Positions 30,371 through 43,821 of a stretch of DNA of 64,000 nucleotides are shown here, piece after piece. The notes beneath the pieces are model-generated. The model saw only the letters and a list, made by a program, of their open reading frames with translations. It ran no database searches and had not been told where the DNA came from. Source of the DNA: Macrotrachela quadricornifera. Taxonomy: Eukaryota > Rotifera > Eurotatoria > Philodinida > Philodinidae. The DNA is taken from NCBI GenBank assembly GCA_022393335.1, contig JAJEKB010000459.1:93057-157056 (forward strand), given 5' to 3'. The translations under genes and the position numbers were made by a program. How positions within the stretch are numbered: the first letter of the stretch is position 1; each line of letters begins with the position of its first letter.

Positions 30371-33284
30371 CTCAAATGTCTCTTTTCGAACTCTTTCGGC
30401 TCGTTTCATAAAATCTCGTAAGTTTTATTTGTTCCATTGACTAAAAGAAATATAAAAATATTATTTTCCCAAAGAAGAGTGCGTAATTTGTATACTGCCA
30501 ATATTGAGAGTAAACTATATTGATAATTATTAAATAGACTAGCTAGTCTTTTACTTTATATAATAGACAGTAAAATATAGATCGAGGAATCTCTCTAACT
30601 ACAAATGAAATATCGGAACATTAATGAAAATTTACTTGTGTATAGAGATTATTTTGGCGTATAACTGCAGTTTAGGTAAACTCCCATTCTCATGCGCATA
30701 CTGATTGATGCGCACAATATACTAATTCAACGAAATAATAACTTAAGTTATAATAGCAGTAAAACAACAGATGAAAATGATCAGCTTTAAAGACTCTGTT
30801 CATAATCCTTTCTATGTTTTTTTATTATGTGATTTATTAAAATATTTGCTAGAAATAAGAAACTACAAACTTACAACATGTTTTGATATGTAATCATGAA
30901 TCATAGAAAATATTTGCACATTTTTTTTACCCTTGATCTCTGTATATTCAACAGAAGATTTCATTTGTCTTCTGTATTAGCTATAGTAAATTTCATTGCA
31001 ATCAGACTTCATCTTCTACAAACAATCAAAAGTGTGATATGTATGATCTTAGCACAAAACACATACAGTTGATTAAACTATGTCATATTCAAATTGTACA
31101 AACGTTTTTTTTCGTAAATTCTTAAATTTGAGATAATAATGCAATTTTAAACTTTTTTTCCGCAATAAAGTTCTTTTTCTTTGTTAAAATATTGACTTCA
31201 CATGTGTCTTCTGCATTTGATATCTATATAAATATACTTCATCGAGATCATTAGACTAGTCTTACTATATGGCAGCATAGCTTATATGTGTTTGTGTCAC
31301 ATGTTTCTTCTTGTTTCAAATACAACGAAAGATAATGTACTATTTATAAACTTTCATTAAAGTGTCTTCCATTAGAACAGTGAATTTTACTTCATAATGC
31401 GAAGTGAAGCAGTAAGATTTATCACAATATTGTATATTAGTATTGAAAATACTGTATTTTAAGGCATATCTTGGTTTTCACAGGAATATAATGACTTTGA
31501 ACATTTTTAATTTCAATATATAAAATTCGAACATAGACAGTAATTTGTCTTATTTCATAGTATAACTTGAAAATATCAAAATAATATTAAGTCCTTTTAT
31601 ATATATGTATACATTCGATAAAGTCATCATTACCATGCGAATATTAATATTTTTGCTATCTATAAATTAAGTATTTCATATACTAACCAATACCAATTTT
31701 TTTAGTCTCAATTAATTCATATGATAATCTCTTTGAATTTTAGATCAGTTTTTTCTTCGAATATTCCAGAGAGTTTTATTAGAATCTAAAAACAAATTCT
31801 TATTTTTTCTACGAATCAATACAGTTAAGTAAATTCTATATTTAAACAAGAAATTGTTTTTAATGATTACGTTTGACTTCTATTTATTGTTAGTTTATAA
31901 AATAGTCTATAATCAAACAGTTTATATGATTAGGTTAATTAATATTTAGAAAAGATCAAAATATTATCGACATTTATATACTTCAAATATTCATAATTTA
32001 CTCGTTCTCACAATTCAAATTTTCCATTGCAATAGGACAATATGAAGTCTTCACCCACGCTATATGTCTCTTAAGTATAACAATGCTTAATACTGTTTAT
32101 ATCAGTCAGTTCTTGTTAATCGACAACTGATTGATAAGAATAACTCAGAAGATAATGTAAATGGTACTAGCATATAGATAATGCTTTTCTATGAAGTTAT
32201 TAATTTATACTAAATATTGTCAAACAAATAACTAACAAAAGTCATAGACTTTTAGTGCATTTTTTACCATCAAAATAGTCTATGTCGATACTCCAATTGA
32301 TTAAAACAGATTGAATATAATTTTCTCCTTTTTCAATATCTTCAACTAGATTTACCAGTATCATTCATATTTAAGTATGTTTCCATGTTTATTATGAAAT
32401 GGAATATCTATAATATGTTAACAAAAAAGCATATTTATAACTCTTTGAAACAATAAGCATGATAAGTTTCATATTATTTCGTCACATGAATGATAAAATT
32501 GTTTCATTAATCTTTCTTGATATTTGAAAAAATTTTTAATATCTCAGTTTTTTATTGTTTGATTATATGAATCGACACATTTGATTTAGATGCTGAACTA
32601 AAACTGAACCACAACTAATTGAAATACAATTTACTACTTAAATTATATTCAACTAGTTACAACTGACTCAATTTTGTCATTTGTTTTCGATTACATTGAA
32701 TACTGTCATAATAACATTTCTCATAAGACACCTGGGAATAAAATATATTTATTTTGGTACATTTTTTCAGTAAATTAAATATCTGTATGCTTTCTTCCGT
32801 CCATTTACTTATGATATGTTATTCATTGATAAATTCTTTTTTTCTTGTTTCTCTTGAGAAAAAAGGAAGTATTCGTTTCGATTAATCCAAATAAGATTTG
32901 TCACATCAAAGGCATCTGACTTTTTTCTTTGACCAGTATTCACGCATACACATGTCGATGCTCATTTGCGTATTTCAACAATTAATAATAGTTAGAAAAG
33001 ACAAAGTCCATCCTTATCGCACATGCGAACCAGACTTTCTCATCATATTAAATTGACCGACACTTTTTCTTTTTTATTTTTTGAGAAAAAACAAAATGCC
33101 GACAAATATATAAATATACATTCTCGATAATAGCCAGGTAAATATCTGTTTGTGTGGATGACTGATTAGAGTCAAGTGGATTTAAGTTCCACATGATGTG
33201 CGAAAAGAAAATTAAAATGAATAATATAAAAAAAAAAATATGCATAATCAATTGAGTTGACCGCACATACCGCTATACACTTTG

Positions 33285-33304
33285 GTGTGTCGTGTGTGTG
33301 TGTG
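33285..33304. repeat. (GT)n microsatellite
   Basis: A short GTGTGT run, interrupted once, and followed by GAGAGAG. It lies upstream of the Meis gene. Confidence 0.75.
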
Positions 33305-35214
33305 AGAGAGTATAGTGTATGCATAATCGAATAGAAATAATCATAGGGTCACTTGTTTTGTGAGCATTTGTGTTCTGTCGTCTGTATCCACTATCAATCA
33401 TCATGCTCTTTTGTTGAACTTGATTACAATGAATAAAAATCAAGGTAAAGTGGCTAAGCTCACCTTCTCGTTCACTTAATTGTCTTTTTCTTTTTTCCTA
33501 TGATGAAATCATCAAAACACAACAATGCATACCGGGCGATAATTTTTTTTAACCACACATCCATATACAATATATATGCATAAATACGAGAATAGAAGAG
33601 TTGCTCGCTTTTTCTTTACAGTTTATGTATAGCTGAATGCATTTAAACATGATATGGTTTATCGATATATAACAAAACGGTAAATAGAAAGAAAGAAAAA
33701 AAGATTGACGACGATCAAAGTATGTGTCAATAGATCAGTAGAGGCAAGTACTTGTTGCACGAAGTGTGAGTGCTAAATTCCATTAATTCAAAGTGTGTGC
33801 GAAAAACGATCAACACGAAATAAATTGCTAAATGATGAACTTAAGTGAAAAATAAAGAATTAGCTGTTTTCTTTTACTTAATTAATCCAAATGGATGACA
33901 CTTGATTAAAGTCAAGAATTTTTTGGAAAAAACCAGAATTTTCTTTTTTTGTTTCAAAATATAATGAATAATTCCAATATTATTTTATATCTATCGAAAA
34001 ACTTCATCGATCTGGAACGAGTAATTCATACGAATAGAAATTGTGTGTATGTGGAACAGATGAAGAAAAAGAAATGTAAAACATCTCTAAAAACATGCCG
34101 CTTGCCATTGTTTCTTTGTTCTTCTTATTTTTTTTTTTAGCATATATACACATTGAACAAACGAACTATGTCAAGCAAAAGATTGATGGGTTGTGGAAAT
34201 TCTCTAGAGAACACAAACGGTGCCGCCAAGCAATAAGACTGAAGACAGAAGTTTTTTTTATTGCTGTTATAACTGCTCTTTGAAAAAAAAATGAGCATGA
34301 GAAAATGCAATTGTTTGACTTTTTTTTTGAATGAATAAAAAAAAATTGATGTCCAATTGATATATCGATTTACCATATGTCAAAAAAGAAGAATTCACTA
34401 AAGAGGCAAGAAACAATGGAGAAAGTTTTAAATGTGTGATAGAATTATTCTTTTGTTACGTCTACATGTCAAAAAAAGAGAATTATTATCAAATGTCACA
34501 CACAGATCATCTTCTCTTTTGTTCTTATACACAGAAGTGCAATAATTATGAAAACTATAGTTAACTTTTTTTCATTTTCTTACACATCTAAGTTTTTTTT
34601 AACTATCGACAAGAAATAATTTTTTACTTTTTTTTTTTTTGTTATTCAATGTCTTGCTTCTTTTTTTGACATGCTACACGTCACATCGTCGTCTACCAAT
34701 CAATCTTCATCTGAATTTTGATTGGATGTGACACGCCTTTCTCCTGCCGATGGCGACGTCATTGCTGCTTTCTTCTCCACCCTCTTCCGTCTAAGTGCCA
34801 GTTCATTCCATCATGATTCTAACAGAAACATACCAGCTCGACTCCAAGTGTGAGTTGACGCGTTAATTATAATCTCTCGTTCACTCGACAACCCTGGGTT
34901 TTCTTTCATATGAAAGATCTTTATGATAGCAAGAAAAAAAAAGCAGAATAAGAAAAAATTTTCCAGTAAGACATTACCATGAATTGAGCTACTTCCTCTT
35001 TCTCTCTATTCTGCATGCGACACACTGGTTGTAGTACTTTTTTTATCTCGTCCAATCTCGAACCTGCGAACGCTTTCTTTCTTTATATATCTCTTTGTCG
35101 ACAATACCCGCCAACACTCGGCTTTTTGCTTGTTCTCATACACATACACATATAATCGCCTACCAATATATAAGCAAAAGAAGAAAATCCTTTTTTTTTC
35201 CTCTTCGTCTATAA

Positions 35215-35280
35215 TAAGAAAGAGAGAGGGAGAGAGAGACAGAGAAAGAGAAAAAATAAAGAGAGCGAAAGAGAAAGAGC
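35215..35280. repeat. GA-rich low-complexity tract upstream of Meis
   Basis: About 65 bases are almost entirely purine on the + strand (AGAGAGAGGGAGAGAGAGAC and similar), about 500 bp upstream of the Meis start codon. Such GAGA tracts occur in animal promoters and 5' UTRs and may bind GAGA-type factors, but this is only suggestive here. Confidence 0.6.
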
Positions 35281-35781
35281 AACTCGCTTGCTGACTGGTC
35301 GAGAGTAACCGTTCACATTAAGAGTAATTACAAGTGTTCGCTCGCTTCGTCGTTAGTTTTTTTCTCTTTCTGTGAGCAACAGCCTCTGTTTTTCTCTTCT
35401 TTTTTTTTCACGATTTTTTTTCTCTTGTGTATAAGAAAGAAGAGAAAGTGCGAAAAGGTGAGACGTTTGTGCTTACGAATAAAGATTGACATTCAGAAAT
35501 CTATCAAATCACATACATCGATCACGTCACATATTCCTATTAAATTCGACAGATAATAGACTGTATTCATTACACGCTACGATTCGACAAGCAAGACGGA
35601 TATAAATACAAGACAATATAGACACTTATAAATAAATAGAAAGAAAAAGAAGAAAATAAACTGGTCTGTCTCATTTAATGAATAATGATCTTCATTCATT
35701 TATCTATCTCAAACTGTCTCTATATACAATCGACAAATAAATTAGTCATGTCGTCTTGAACTCGTCGATTTCAATAGATCA

Positions 35782-38700
35782 ATGGCTGCTCAAAGAGTAA
35801 TTTGTGTGATGTCATTTTTGACATTCGATTGATGAGATTTATTTATTTATATTTAGTTACTCACCGATACAAATGGACCTTATTATGGTAATAGTAGTGG
35901 AGATTTTTCAACGACAAATGGTCCCAATGGTAATAACAATATGTATCCACCACCATTCACTAATGAAACATCGTCATCATCACCAGTTCCTCATCATTTA
36001 CAAACTCTTCTTGGTCCTGTTGGCGAATCTCCATCAACTACAAATCATACGAACATTGTGAATACCGATAATCAAATAAAACAACAAAAAGATATGATCT
36101 ACAGGTAAATGAAAACACAAAAAAGAGAAGGAGAGAGATAGAGAAAAAAATAATAGTATTTCTTTTTCTTTTATTCATTTTCTATTTCTTTTCTTGAAAA
36201 AAAAAGAAACGAATTAATTTTTTGTTCTGTTTCTTAACAACTGATTCTTTCCTTCATTTTTTTTGCCTTGTACATTTGTGGTATCGGGTAACGTCAAGAT
36301 TGATAAATTACTATATTGTTACTATTTTGTATCGTTAATCGAAAGTGAAGATGAGCAACTTTTATTTCATCTGTTCATTGATGATAATGATGAGAAAATC
36401 GTTGGGTCAAATCACCTTCAAGCACATTATACATAGTTTTTTTTGTTTCAATGCGGCCCTTCTTGTGCATACAATCATAGATACACATATACAGCTGTAA
36501 TTTCGAAACCGATCATTATCTTCACGCTTCGCGTGCTTTTATTCTCGTGCTCTGACTTTTCTTTCTTTCATATCGATTGACGAATGTTTACTTCTATCTT
36601 GATGTATACATATATCTGTTAAAGACCATTAGTTGTCAATAAAAAATAAAAGCGATTAGAATAGCTTGTAAACATATAGAAAATGCAATAAAATAACAAA
36701 AAAAAATCTAAATATATGTTAGAATAAAGAAGCGTACATATATATATATATATATATTTGGTACTTTTATTTCCCTGTTAATCATCTTGTTCGTTTCGGC
36801 TCGCCTATCTTTCTAATCACTCGGTTGGTTGCTATCTCTTCGTCGATGTTGTTATTGTAATAGTGATGATGGTGGATGGCCTTTGTGTGTGCGTCAGTGC
36901 ATACCACTGACTAACTAATAATCGTCGGAAAGGCAAAACGAGTATGGAAAGAATAAGAATAAAGGAAAAAAAATGCAAGCATACAATCGAGATCTTTTTC
37001 GCTGTCTATTCCTAACCTTATCGTCTCATTGGGTATTCTTTTTTTTTCCTCTTCCACAGTTACACTATGAGTGTGTTCTTGTGCTTGCTTGTAATTTTTT
37101 TTCTCTCGATTCTCGCATGCGTATGACAGTGATTGATGATCATTACGCCTGCTGCTCCTTCATCGGTTGCTGAAATTATACCAAAGTACTGATTACGATT
37201 ATGACCTCATAGATATCGGTTTTTATTGGTTCTTTTCTTTTTTTTCTTCTTCTTATTCATCTTTCTATCATCATTATTATTCGAATTGTAAATCGATATG
37301 ACCGTAATCGAAATACGAAGGTATCAAAAATCCTTCTCTTTAATTTAAAATATGAAAAAAATAGCTTGAAGCAAAAGAAGAAAAAAAAAGCGAGAGAGAG
37401 AGGCAGATCGATTTCTTTAATATTTAATCATAATTATAGTTCAACTATGAATGAAAAGAAAAAAAATAGATAAGCAGATGATTTCATTTTATTTTATTTT
37501 TTCTTTTATTTAGCCATCCATTATTTCCTTTATTGGCATTAATTTTTGAAAAATGTGAATTAGCAACTTGTACACCAAGAGATCCCGGTGGACCAGGAGA
37601 TGTTTGTTCATCAGAATCATTCAATGATGATGTTAATGAATTTGCTAAACAGGTAATATTTCAATTGCATATGGCTTATCATCATCATATTCATGTAAAA
37701 TAATATGAAACAGAAATTAAATTGAAGTGCATTATCGAGCTACTGTGTATGGTGTATATGTATATATGTTATCACAAGATGAAAATTTGATAAGCCACTT
37801 GAACAAGAAAATAAATGAAAAATATATATTGATGATTATGACCTCCTCTGCTCTCACTCCTGTCAGATTGATACTTGAATGAACAAACTATGATAAGATC
37901 TAGCAAATAGAGAGCATACAAGAGGGGTGGAATATAAATTGACGTCATACATTTGCAGATGTTGTCAATTGGGGTTTTTTTTATTATTTAGTCAAGACTT
38001 ATCTTATATGAGTTAGAGAATAAAAAAAAAGAAAAATGTCATGCTGAGATTGAACAATATTGTTCAATTGTATTCAAGTTGACATAATGTAAAGGTGTTG
38101 AGTACTTATATTAAATAAAAATTTTCATCAGTTAATTTGATGAAATGAAAATGTAATTAGACTTCTTAAAGACATTCTTTGTCTACATACATTTAAATGA
38201 ATGTATATGTTATTACTAATGGTTGTAAGCACGTGCTGTTTATTAGCTTGATCTTATTTAAGATAAAGGAATGTGCTGTGATGATCCCAAGAGCAAATCA
38301 GCTCATCATCATCTTATCAAAAGTAAAGGAAAAGAACAAGTTAGCTCTTATATTTTTGTTTTATGGGTGTAAATGGGAGAAAAAGCTTGAGGGTATCATT
38401 AAAATGTCATTAGCTTTTCATGTGAAGAAGACACAAGAGATGAGAGAGAGGTCGAAAAGAAAACTCATCATTATATTCATACAAATGGAGCTAGCAGTTT
38501 TTTTTCTTCTTTTTTTCTTGTATAACGTTCATATCTATGTGCGGAAATGCTTTGTTTTCAAAGCACCTGCTGTTCTTTTTGATGATCAATAAATTTCAAT
38601 AGATTTCCTGTTATAAATTTTCTTCTTTTTTTTAGCTTCAAAAAGAACAAAACTATATAACTGCAAATCCTGAATTAGATAATGTGGTAAGAAATTTATT

Positions 38701-41700
38701 TTAATATCAAATTTTTTCTTTCTTTTTTTTTACAATTTAAAATTATTTTAGATGATTCAAGCAATACAAGTATTAAGATTTCATCTTCTTGAGTTAGAAA
38801 AAGTATGAAGAATTATTTTATCAAATAATAAATTTTTATCATTTTTGTTTAAGGTTCATGAATTATGCGATAATTTTACTCATCGTTATATAACATGTTT
38901 AAAAGGAAAATTACCGATGGATTTAGTAATCGATGAACGTGATTCAAATGTTTCATCATCAAAATCAGGTGATGATGATGATCAAGATGATGATCAATCA
39001 AGTCCTCAACCACCATCAGGATTTCCACCACAACCGCCTACAAGTTCATCACGTTCATCATCTTATAATCAACATAGTCCAGATGGTTCAACAACACCAT
39101 TTACTCAACATCCGAAATCTGTAAATCGTCTTTTTTTTTCTTTTTTTTACACATTATTTTTTAATATTTTAAGTAATCAAAACACCTATTTTTTTTTTTT
39201 AATATTTAAGCTTCGATCATCATCATCACAATTAACACCCTTTGTTTCACCTCATCATCTTGGTCATTCTCATCATCATCTTCAACCTCCACCACCACCA
39301 CCATCAACACATTTTCAACAACAACTTCTACCACCACCACCTCCACATCCATCATATTCAAGTCATCTTGTTGGTCATCATCCAACACTTTTAAATCATC
39401 AACAACATTTTCATCATACAATTCATAATGATGATACACAATCGACACATTCTTCGTCAGATACAAATACTCCAAATTCAAATCAAACAACAATGATTAA
39501 TATGACAAATACCAATAATAATTATCATAGTTTACATGACAATAATAGTGAAACAGGTATGTGTTTTATTTCAAATGATCAGTTAGTTTTACTAATAGAA
39601 ACAATCGTTGACATTTCATTATTATTACACATGTTCTACATATATACGCCAGGGAACAAGCAATATAAATAATTGTGAATAAAAAAAAAAAAAAACATTA
39701 TCAATCTGTCTATATATTCAATTATTTTCTTGTTCCCAAACGAATTCGATTGACTGATAATATTTGCATGTCTTTTTTTTAAAAAATTTTCTCTTAAAAT
39801 AATCTCTGATTTCATACATATTAAAAGTTAACATTCATTTTTCTATATGTTAATCACATTCGAATGCTTTTTTTTCTTAAATCGATTGTCAAGACATATA
39901 ACTATACGTATATATATATATATATATGGGTGTGTCTCATCAATCAAATATAATTGATCCTAAGAATGAATAGGTTTTAAATATATTAAAATTTACCATT
40001 TATTTTTGCTTTATTTCAGGTGACAATTTTGATAATAGCATAGGGTCAGGTGGTGAAGATGATCTTGATGATAATTCAAAAAAACGTCAAAAAAAACGTG
40101 GAATTTTTCCAAAAGTAGCTACTAATATTATGCGAGCATGGTTATTTCAACATTTAACTGTAAATTTATATTTAACAAAAAAAAAAACTTATCTTTTTCT
40201 TTATTGTTATTAGCATCCATATCCGTCCGAAGAACAAAAGAAACAATTAGCTCAAGATACTGGTTTAACAATTTTACAAGGTAAATTTAATTTTATCTCT
40301 AATAAAATATATCTCTATATATATATATATTTTTTCTTTATTTTAGTTAATAATTGGTAAGTTAAATATATATTTATTTCTTATTGGTTACTATTTAATA
40401 GAAAATTTTAACCAATTAAAAAATATATATCAGATGTTTATTCTCAATTTGGGACTTGTTGCCATTTGTCGGTATGCTTTTTTTTTTGTCAGTTTGTTAT
40501 TACTATATGTCGGCAATAATAATGATCAAACTTATATATATCTTTTTGACATATAATCAACATAAAGCAATAGTATGGTCAATTAATAAAATAAACAATC
40601 TGCTCATTGATACTATTGTAGCGTGCAAATAGAAAATTAGAAAAGATTTTCAAGCGTAATAGACAATTCAATTGAACTGTCAAAAAAAATGTTTGATGCT
40701 ACGAGAATGATGATTATTATCTGTATGCACGCAAATATCGATCAAAAAAAAAAAAAAGAAAGAACCTATTGCGTGAATATTGATGAGATTAATACATGTA
40801 ATAGCCATTGACTAAATGGGTCACGTTCGTTATTTTATTTTTTTGATTCTTTTTTTTTTTTTTTTTGTATGTGAAAAGATTCGAGAAAAACATCTGGCAG
40901 GATGTTGATGACAACAATCGATCGTCACCATCGTTAAAATCACATTAAGAGAACGAGGAGGAGAAGAAACGAAACTTATACATTAGCTTGTCTTGTTTGT
41001 ATATACATATCTTGAAGGAGAAGATCGTTACTATATCTCTTTTCCACAAGATGGACATCATTTATCATTGCTTAGATATCGTTATATTGTAAACAAATCT
41101 GTCTATCTTCTTCTCCTGCTGACAGGTTTTTCTAGGTCATATTTATTCTTATCATAAAAAGGTTAAATTTACTTGAATAATCAAATTTTTATTGATAAAT
41201 GTAACAGATAAAACATCATAAGAAAGAAATCGATGATAATTAACCTCTATATAATAAAATAAACATATTTCAATTAACTTTTAAAAGATATGTTATACAT
41301 TGTCTTTTATCCTTTCTTTTCTTTTTTTCTTTTTTTTATAAAGGTTTATCAATGCCAGACGTCGTATTGTTCAACCGATGATTGATCAATCTAATCGTGC
41401 TGGTAAGTTCCAATAAAAGTGATAATGAGAAATAATAAATGTATAAAATTCGTCATATATATATATATCCTATCAGTGGTATCCTCTCCTGTTATGACAA
41501 AACGATATAAACGTCAGAATAAATCTCGAGGATTAATATTAAATGAAAAAAAATTATATCGTCGAACAAATCCTGTTAAAACACCAGTTGTTTCTCAACA
41601 ATTATTCCCTTCGTATATATCAAAAGGCAAGAGTGTATGACGCTCTAACATTATTTTATATCTAATGCTTCTTTCATTATTTATCAAATTTTACATAATA

Positions 41701-42496
41701 TTTAAAAAAAAATAAAACAAAACAAAACAAAACATCTTCCTTATTTTTTCTTTTTTTCCAGCCCATGCTCAAAAAGGTAGAACTTCTACTTATGCATCAT
41801 TGTGTACGTGTGTGTGTGTGTGTATTGCTCATTTTTACTTCTGCTGCTTTTTATTTTAAAATGACTTGAACGTGTCAAATGAATATATATATATATTCTT
41901 TTGCTTGACAATTAATTATACTTGATCAGAATTCAATTGATAAAAATGTCGTATGACATATCAATAGTTGAAAACTAGATTGATTTGTGAAAGAAAAAGA
42001 ATAGTCATTCTAATTCATAAAGACACTTGAGCAATTGTTCCTCCTCTCTTTTTTTTCCTTTTGCTGTCAAAGTTAATTATTTGCACGAATGCGTGAAATA
42101 ATACAGATGATGAAAAATGATAGACATAAAAATTTTATTATTATTTTTCTTTTTCTTCTAGCGGCTATACCATCTGAATTTACCGATTGTTTCGGTCCAT
42201 ATTCTCCTGATGCAGCTGCAGCTGCTGCTATGCATTATCAATTTAATGGAGGTTATCCAACAGCACCTCATGGTAAGATATAATAATAAAGAGTTTTTTG
42301 TCTTAAATATTTACTTTTCTTTTTTTTAGATATTTTTGGATCTTACGCTCAAATGTCACAATTTCGAAATCCGATGATGATGATGTATCCAGGTGGTTAT
42401 CCTGTATCATCAAGTCCGACTAATATGATGGATCCAATGGGTCATCATCACCATCAACAACAAGAATCATCAGCAGTTACAAGTGGAGCTTCTTAG
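35782..42496 (+). CDS. MEIS: Meis/homothorax TALE homeobox transcription factor
   Basis: Fourteen exons join to 561 aa: 35782-35796, 35857-36104, 37514-37652, 38636-38686, 38752-38802, 38854-39120, 39211-39556, 40020-40159, 40214-40280, 40347-40356, 41344-41402, 41762-41776, 42162-42272, 42330-42496. The Meis/PKNOX N-terminal domain (PBC partner binding) is encoded at 37514-38935 ([20 protein letters not shown]; then [17 protein letters not shown] and [10 protein letters not shown]). A low-complexity Ser/Pro/His linker follows. The TALE homeodomain runs [53 protein letters not shown], with the PYP loop insertion and Ile50-Asn51. Meis proteins partner Pbx/Exd and Hox proteins. Introns are far longer than elsewhere in the window (up to about 1.4 kb). 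Two microexons (10 and 15 bp) and an alternative exon at 41477-41640 are noted separately. Confidence 0.95.
36737..36757. repeat. (AT)n microsatellite in Meis intron
   Basis: AT dinucleotide run inside the large intron between the second and third Meis coding exons (36105-37513). The rest of that intron is non-coding, with several short purine-rich and pyrimidine-rich tracts. Confidence 0.85.
39908..39927. repeat. (TA)n microsatellite in Meis intron
   Basis: A short TA run lies in the 463-bp intron (39557-40019) upstream of the first homeodomain exon. Confidence 0.8.
40347..40356 (+). other. 10-bp microexon encoding the homeodomain VNNW
   Basis: TTAATAATTG is flanked by TTTTAG and GTAAGT. 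It is needed to link ...GLTILQ (exon ending 40280, phase 1) to FINARRR (exon starting 41344, phase 2). Together they read LQ-VNNW-FINARRR, the invariant start of homeodomain helix 3. Without it the frame and the recognition helix are lost. The downstream intron is about 987 bp. Confidence 0.85.
41477..41640 (+). other. Candidate alternative Meis exon with its own stop
   Basis: A CTATCAG acceptor in the correct phase (1) follows the homeodomain exon. The frame reads [16 protein letters not shown], is Lys/Arg-rich, and ends SKGKSV followed by TGA at 41638-41640. Used as a terminal exon it would give a Meis isoform with a basic tail of about 54 residues instead of the Ala/Met/His-rich C-terminus. 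A GTGTAT donor just before the stop (41633) is also in phase and would allow an internal cassette. Vertebrate Meis genes have alternative C-termini, which makes this plausible, but the exon is unproven. Confidence 0.45.
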
Positions 42497-43821
42497 ACAA
42501 AGAAAAAAAAATAACAATAGACAAATGATATAACTTTCAAAATCGAATGTTTTATTATCATTTTTTTTTCTCTCATTATTTTTCTCCATAACCGGTGTTC
42601 GTATTTCTATTCTTCTTTTTCTTCTACTCGTTTTTTTTCTTTTTCTTTCTCTTTAAATTTTGATGTCGTCATTTGTGCGCATTTATATTGCTTTTTTCGT
42701 CTATATTCTTTTGTCTCTTGATTTCTCTAATGTTTCAACAATTCAAAAACAAAAAAAAAGAGGAAAATTAACGTAACAAAAACAAAAAAATCATCGATTA
42801 TCAATTCTTTATGTTGCATGTAAATTTTTGCAACTATAACAAAAGAATTATAATCATTGAGCGTTTCAATCTTCTTTTTTTTTTTTTGTATGTCTTATGT
42901 AATGCATATAATTGTCTTTTCTTCTTTTGTCTTCTGTACTTTTGCTACACACATTGATCACTCAACGTTCTAGCTTTTCTTTATTCTTTTCTGTTGTCTT
43001 GTGTTTTTTTTCTCTTTCTCAATGTCCATGACACACAAAATATTGTTTTTTTTTCTAAAAAAGAAAGATCGAACTGAAAACATAAAACAAAAAAAAACGA
43101 AAATTTATGGATAATTTAAATCTTATTGTCATGAATTAATCAATCGATTAGTTAATTCAAAAAAAAGAAAAAGCATGTTAAAATTTTACGTTTAATGTAG
43201 TAAAATACAAGCATGACCATAATATAATATGTAACAAAGACAGATAAAACAATATTTATGTATATTATACTATGCGTTTTGATAGCCGTCAGATATGTCT
43301 AGTCGATTATCGACGAAAATTAAGGTCATCACGTTAACAAAACGTGAATTGAAAATGTTTCTTTTAAATACATTTTTATAATTAATAGAAAATACATTCA
43401 AATCTTTTTTCATTTAGTAATTATACAAAATTCTATATGATATTTTTGTTAAAATTTGATTAGTTATAATGTCTTGAATATCAATTTTTCTTTTTATCAT
43501 TTTTATATGAAGTACATGGTATTTAACCTTAACGTAATACAGGAATGACTTACTTAGATGAATGTTTTTCTATTAAAACATAATATGACGAATATCAAAA
43601 TTTGTCCGTCATAAAATAAAATGATTGATTCACTATACTTGTTTTCGTCTGTTCGAATCATATTATAGAAGTTCGTTATAACACATGATATGATGATTTA
43701 TTGTTTCTTTTATTAGCGAATTTTCTAAGACTATTAAAAGAATAGAATAGAATAGAACGTAAGAGAAAGACTAGTCTATATAATGTTTATATCGATTTAA
43801 AATTAATTCATAGCATTTCAC
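42497..43821. other. Meis 3' UTR and spacer before NOX5
   Basis: 42497-43100 is T/C-rich with many short A runs and is probably Meis 3' UTR. The remaining ~700 bp is AT-rich and has no recognisable gene. A short pentamer repeat (AATAG)n lies at about 43738-43757. TTCATAG, 9 bases before the NOX5 ATG, could be a splice or trans-splice acceptor. Confidence 0.45.

Larger units (their letters stand above)
26062..35781. other. 9.7-kb region without recognisable genes upstream of Meis
   Basis: 26062-26650 reads as the CTTNBP2 3' UTR, with T-rich stretches and AATAAA near 26577. From about 26700 to 33000 I see no conserved coding segment on either strand; ORFs are short and stop-rich. A fold-back element lies at about 29955-30370 and a weak diverged tandem pattern at about 28050-28560. 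33000-35781 becomes richer in simple repeats, GA/CT tracts and TATA-like sequences, and ends at the Meis start codon. It plausibly contains the Meis promoter, a long 5' UTR and regulatory elements. A long non-coding flank is common beside developmental homeobox genes, but no specific enhancer can be named from one sequence. Confidence 0.5.

Noticed and set aside
38197..38592. 131-codon ORF (+) inside the Meis locus
   Set aside because: It lies wholly within the intron between two Meis N-domain exons (37653-38635), has no domain and ends just before the next acceptor; it is chance open sequence.
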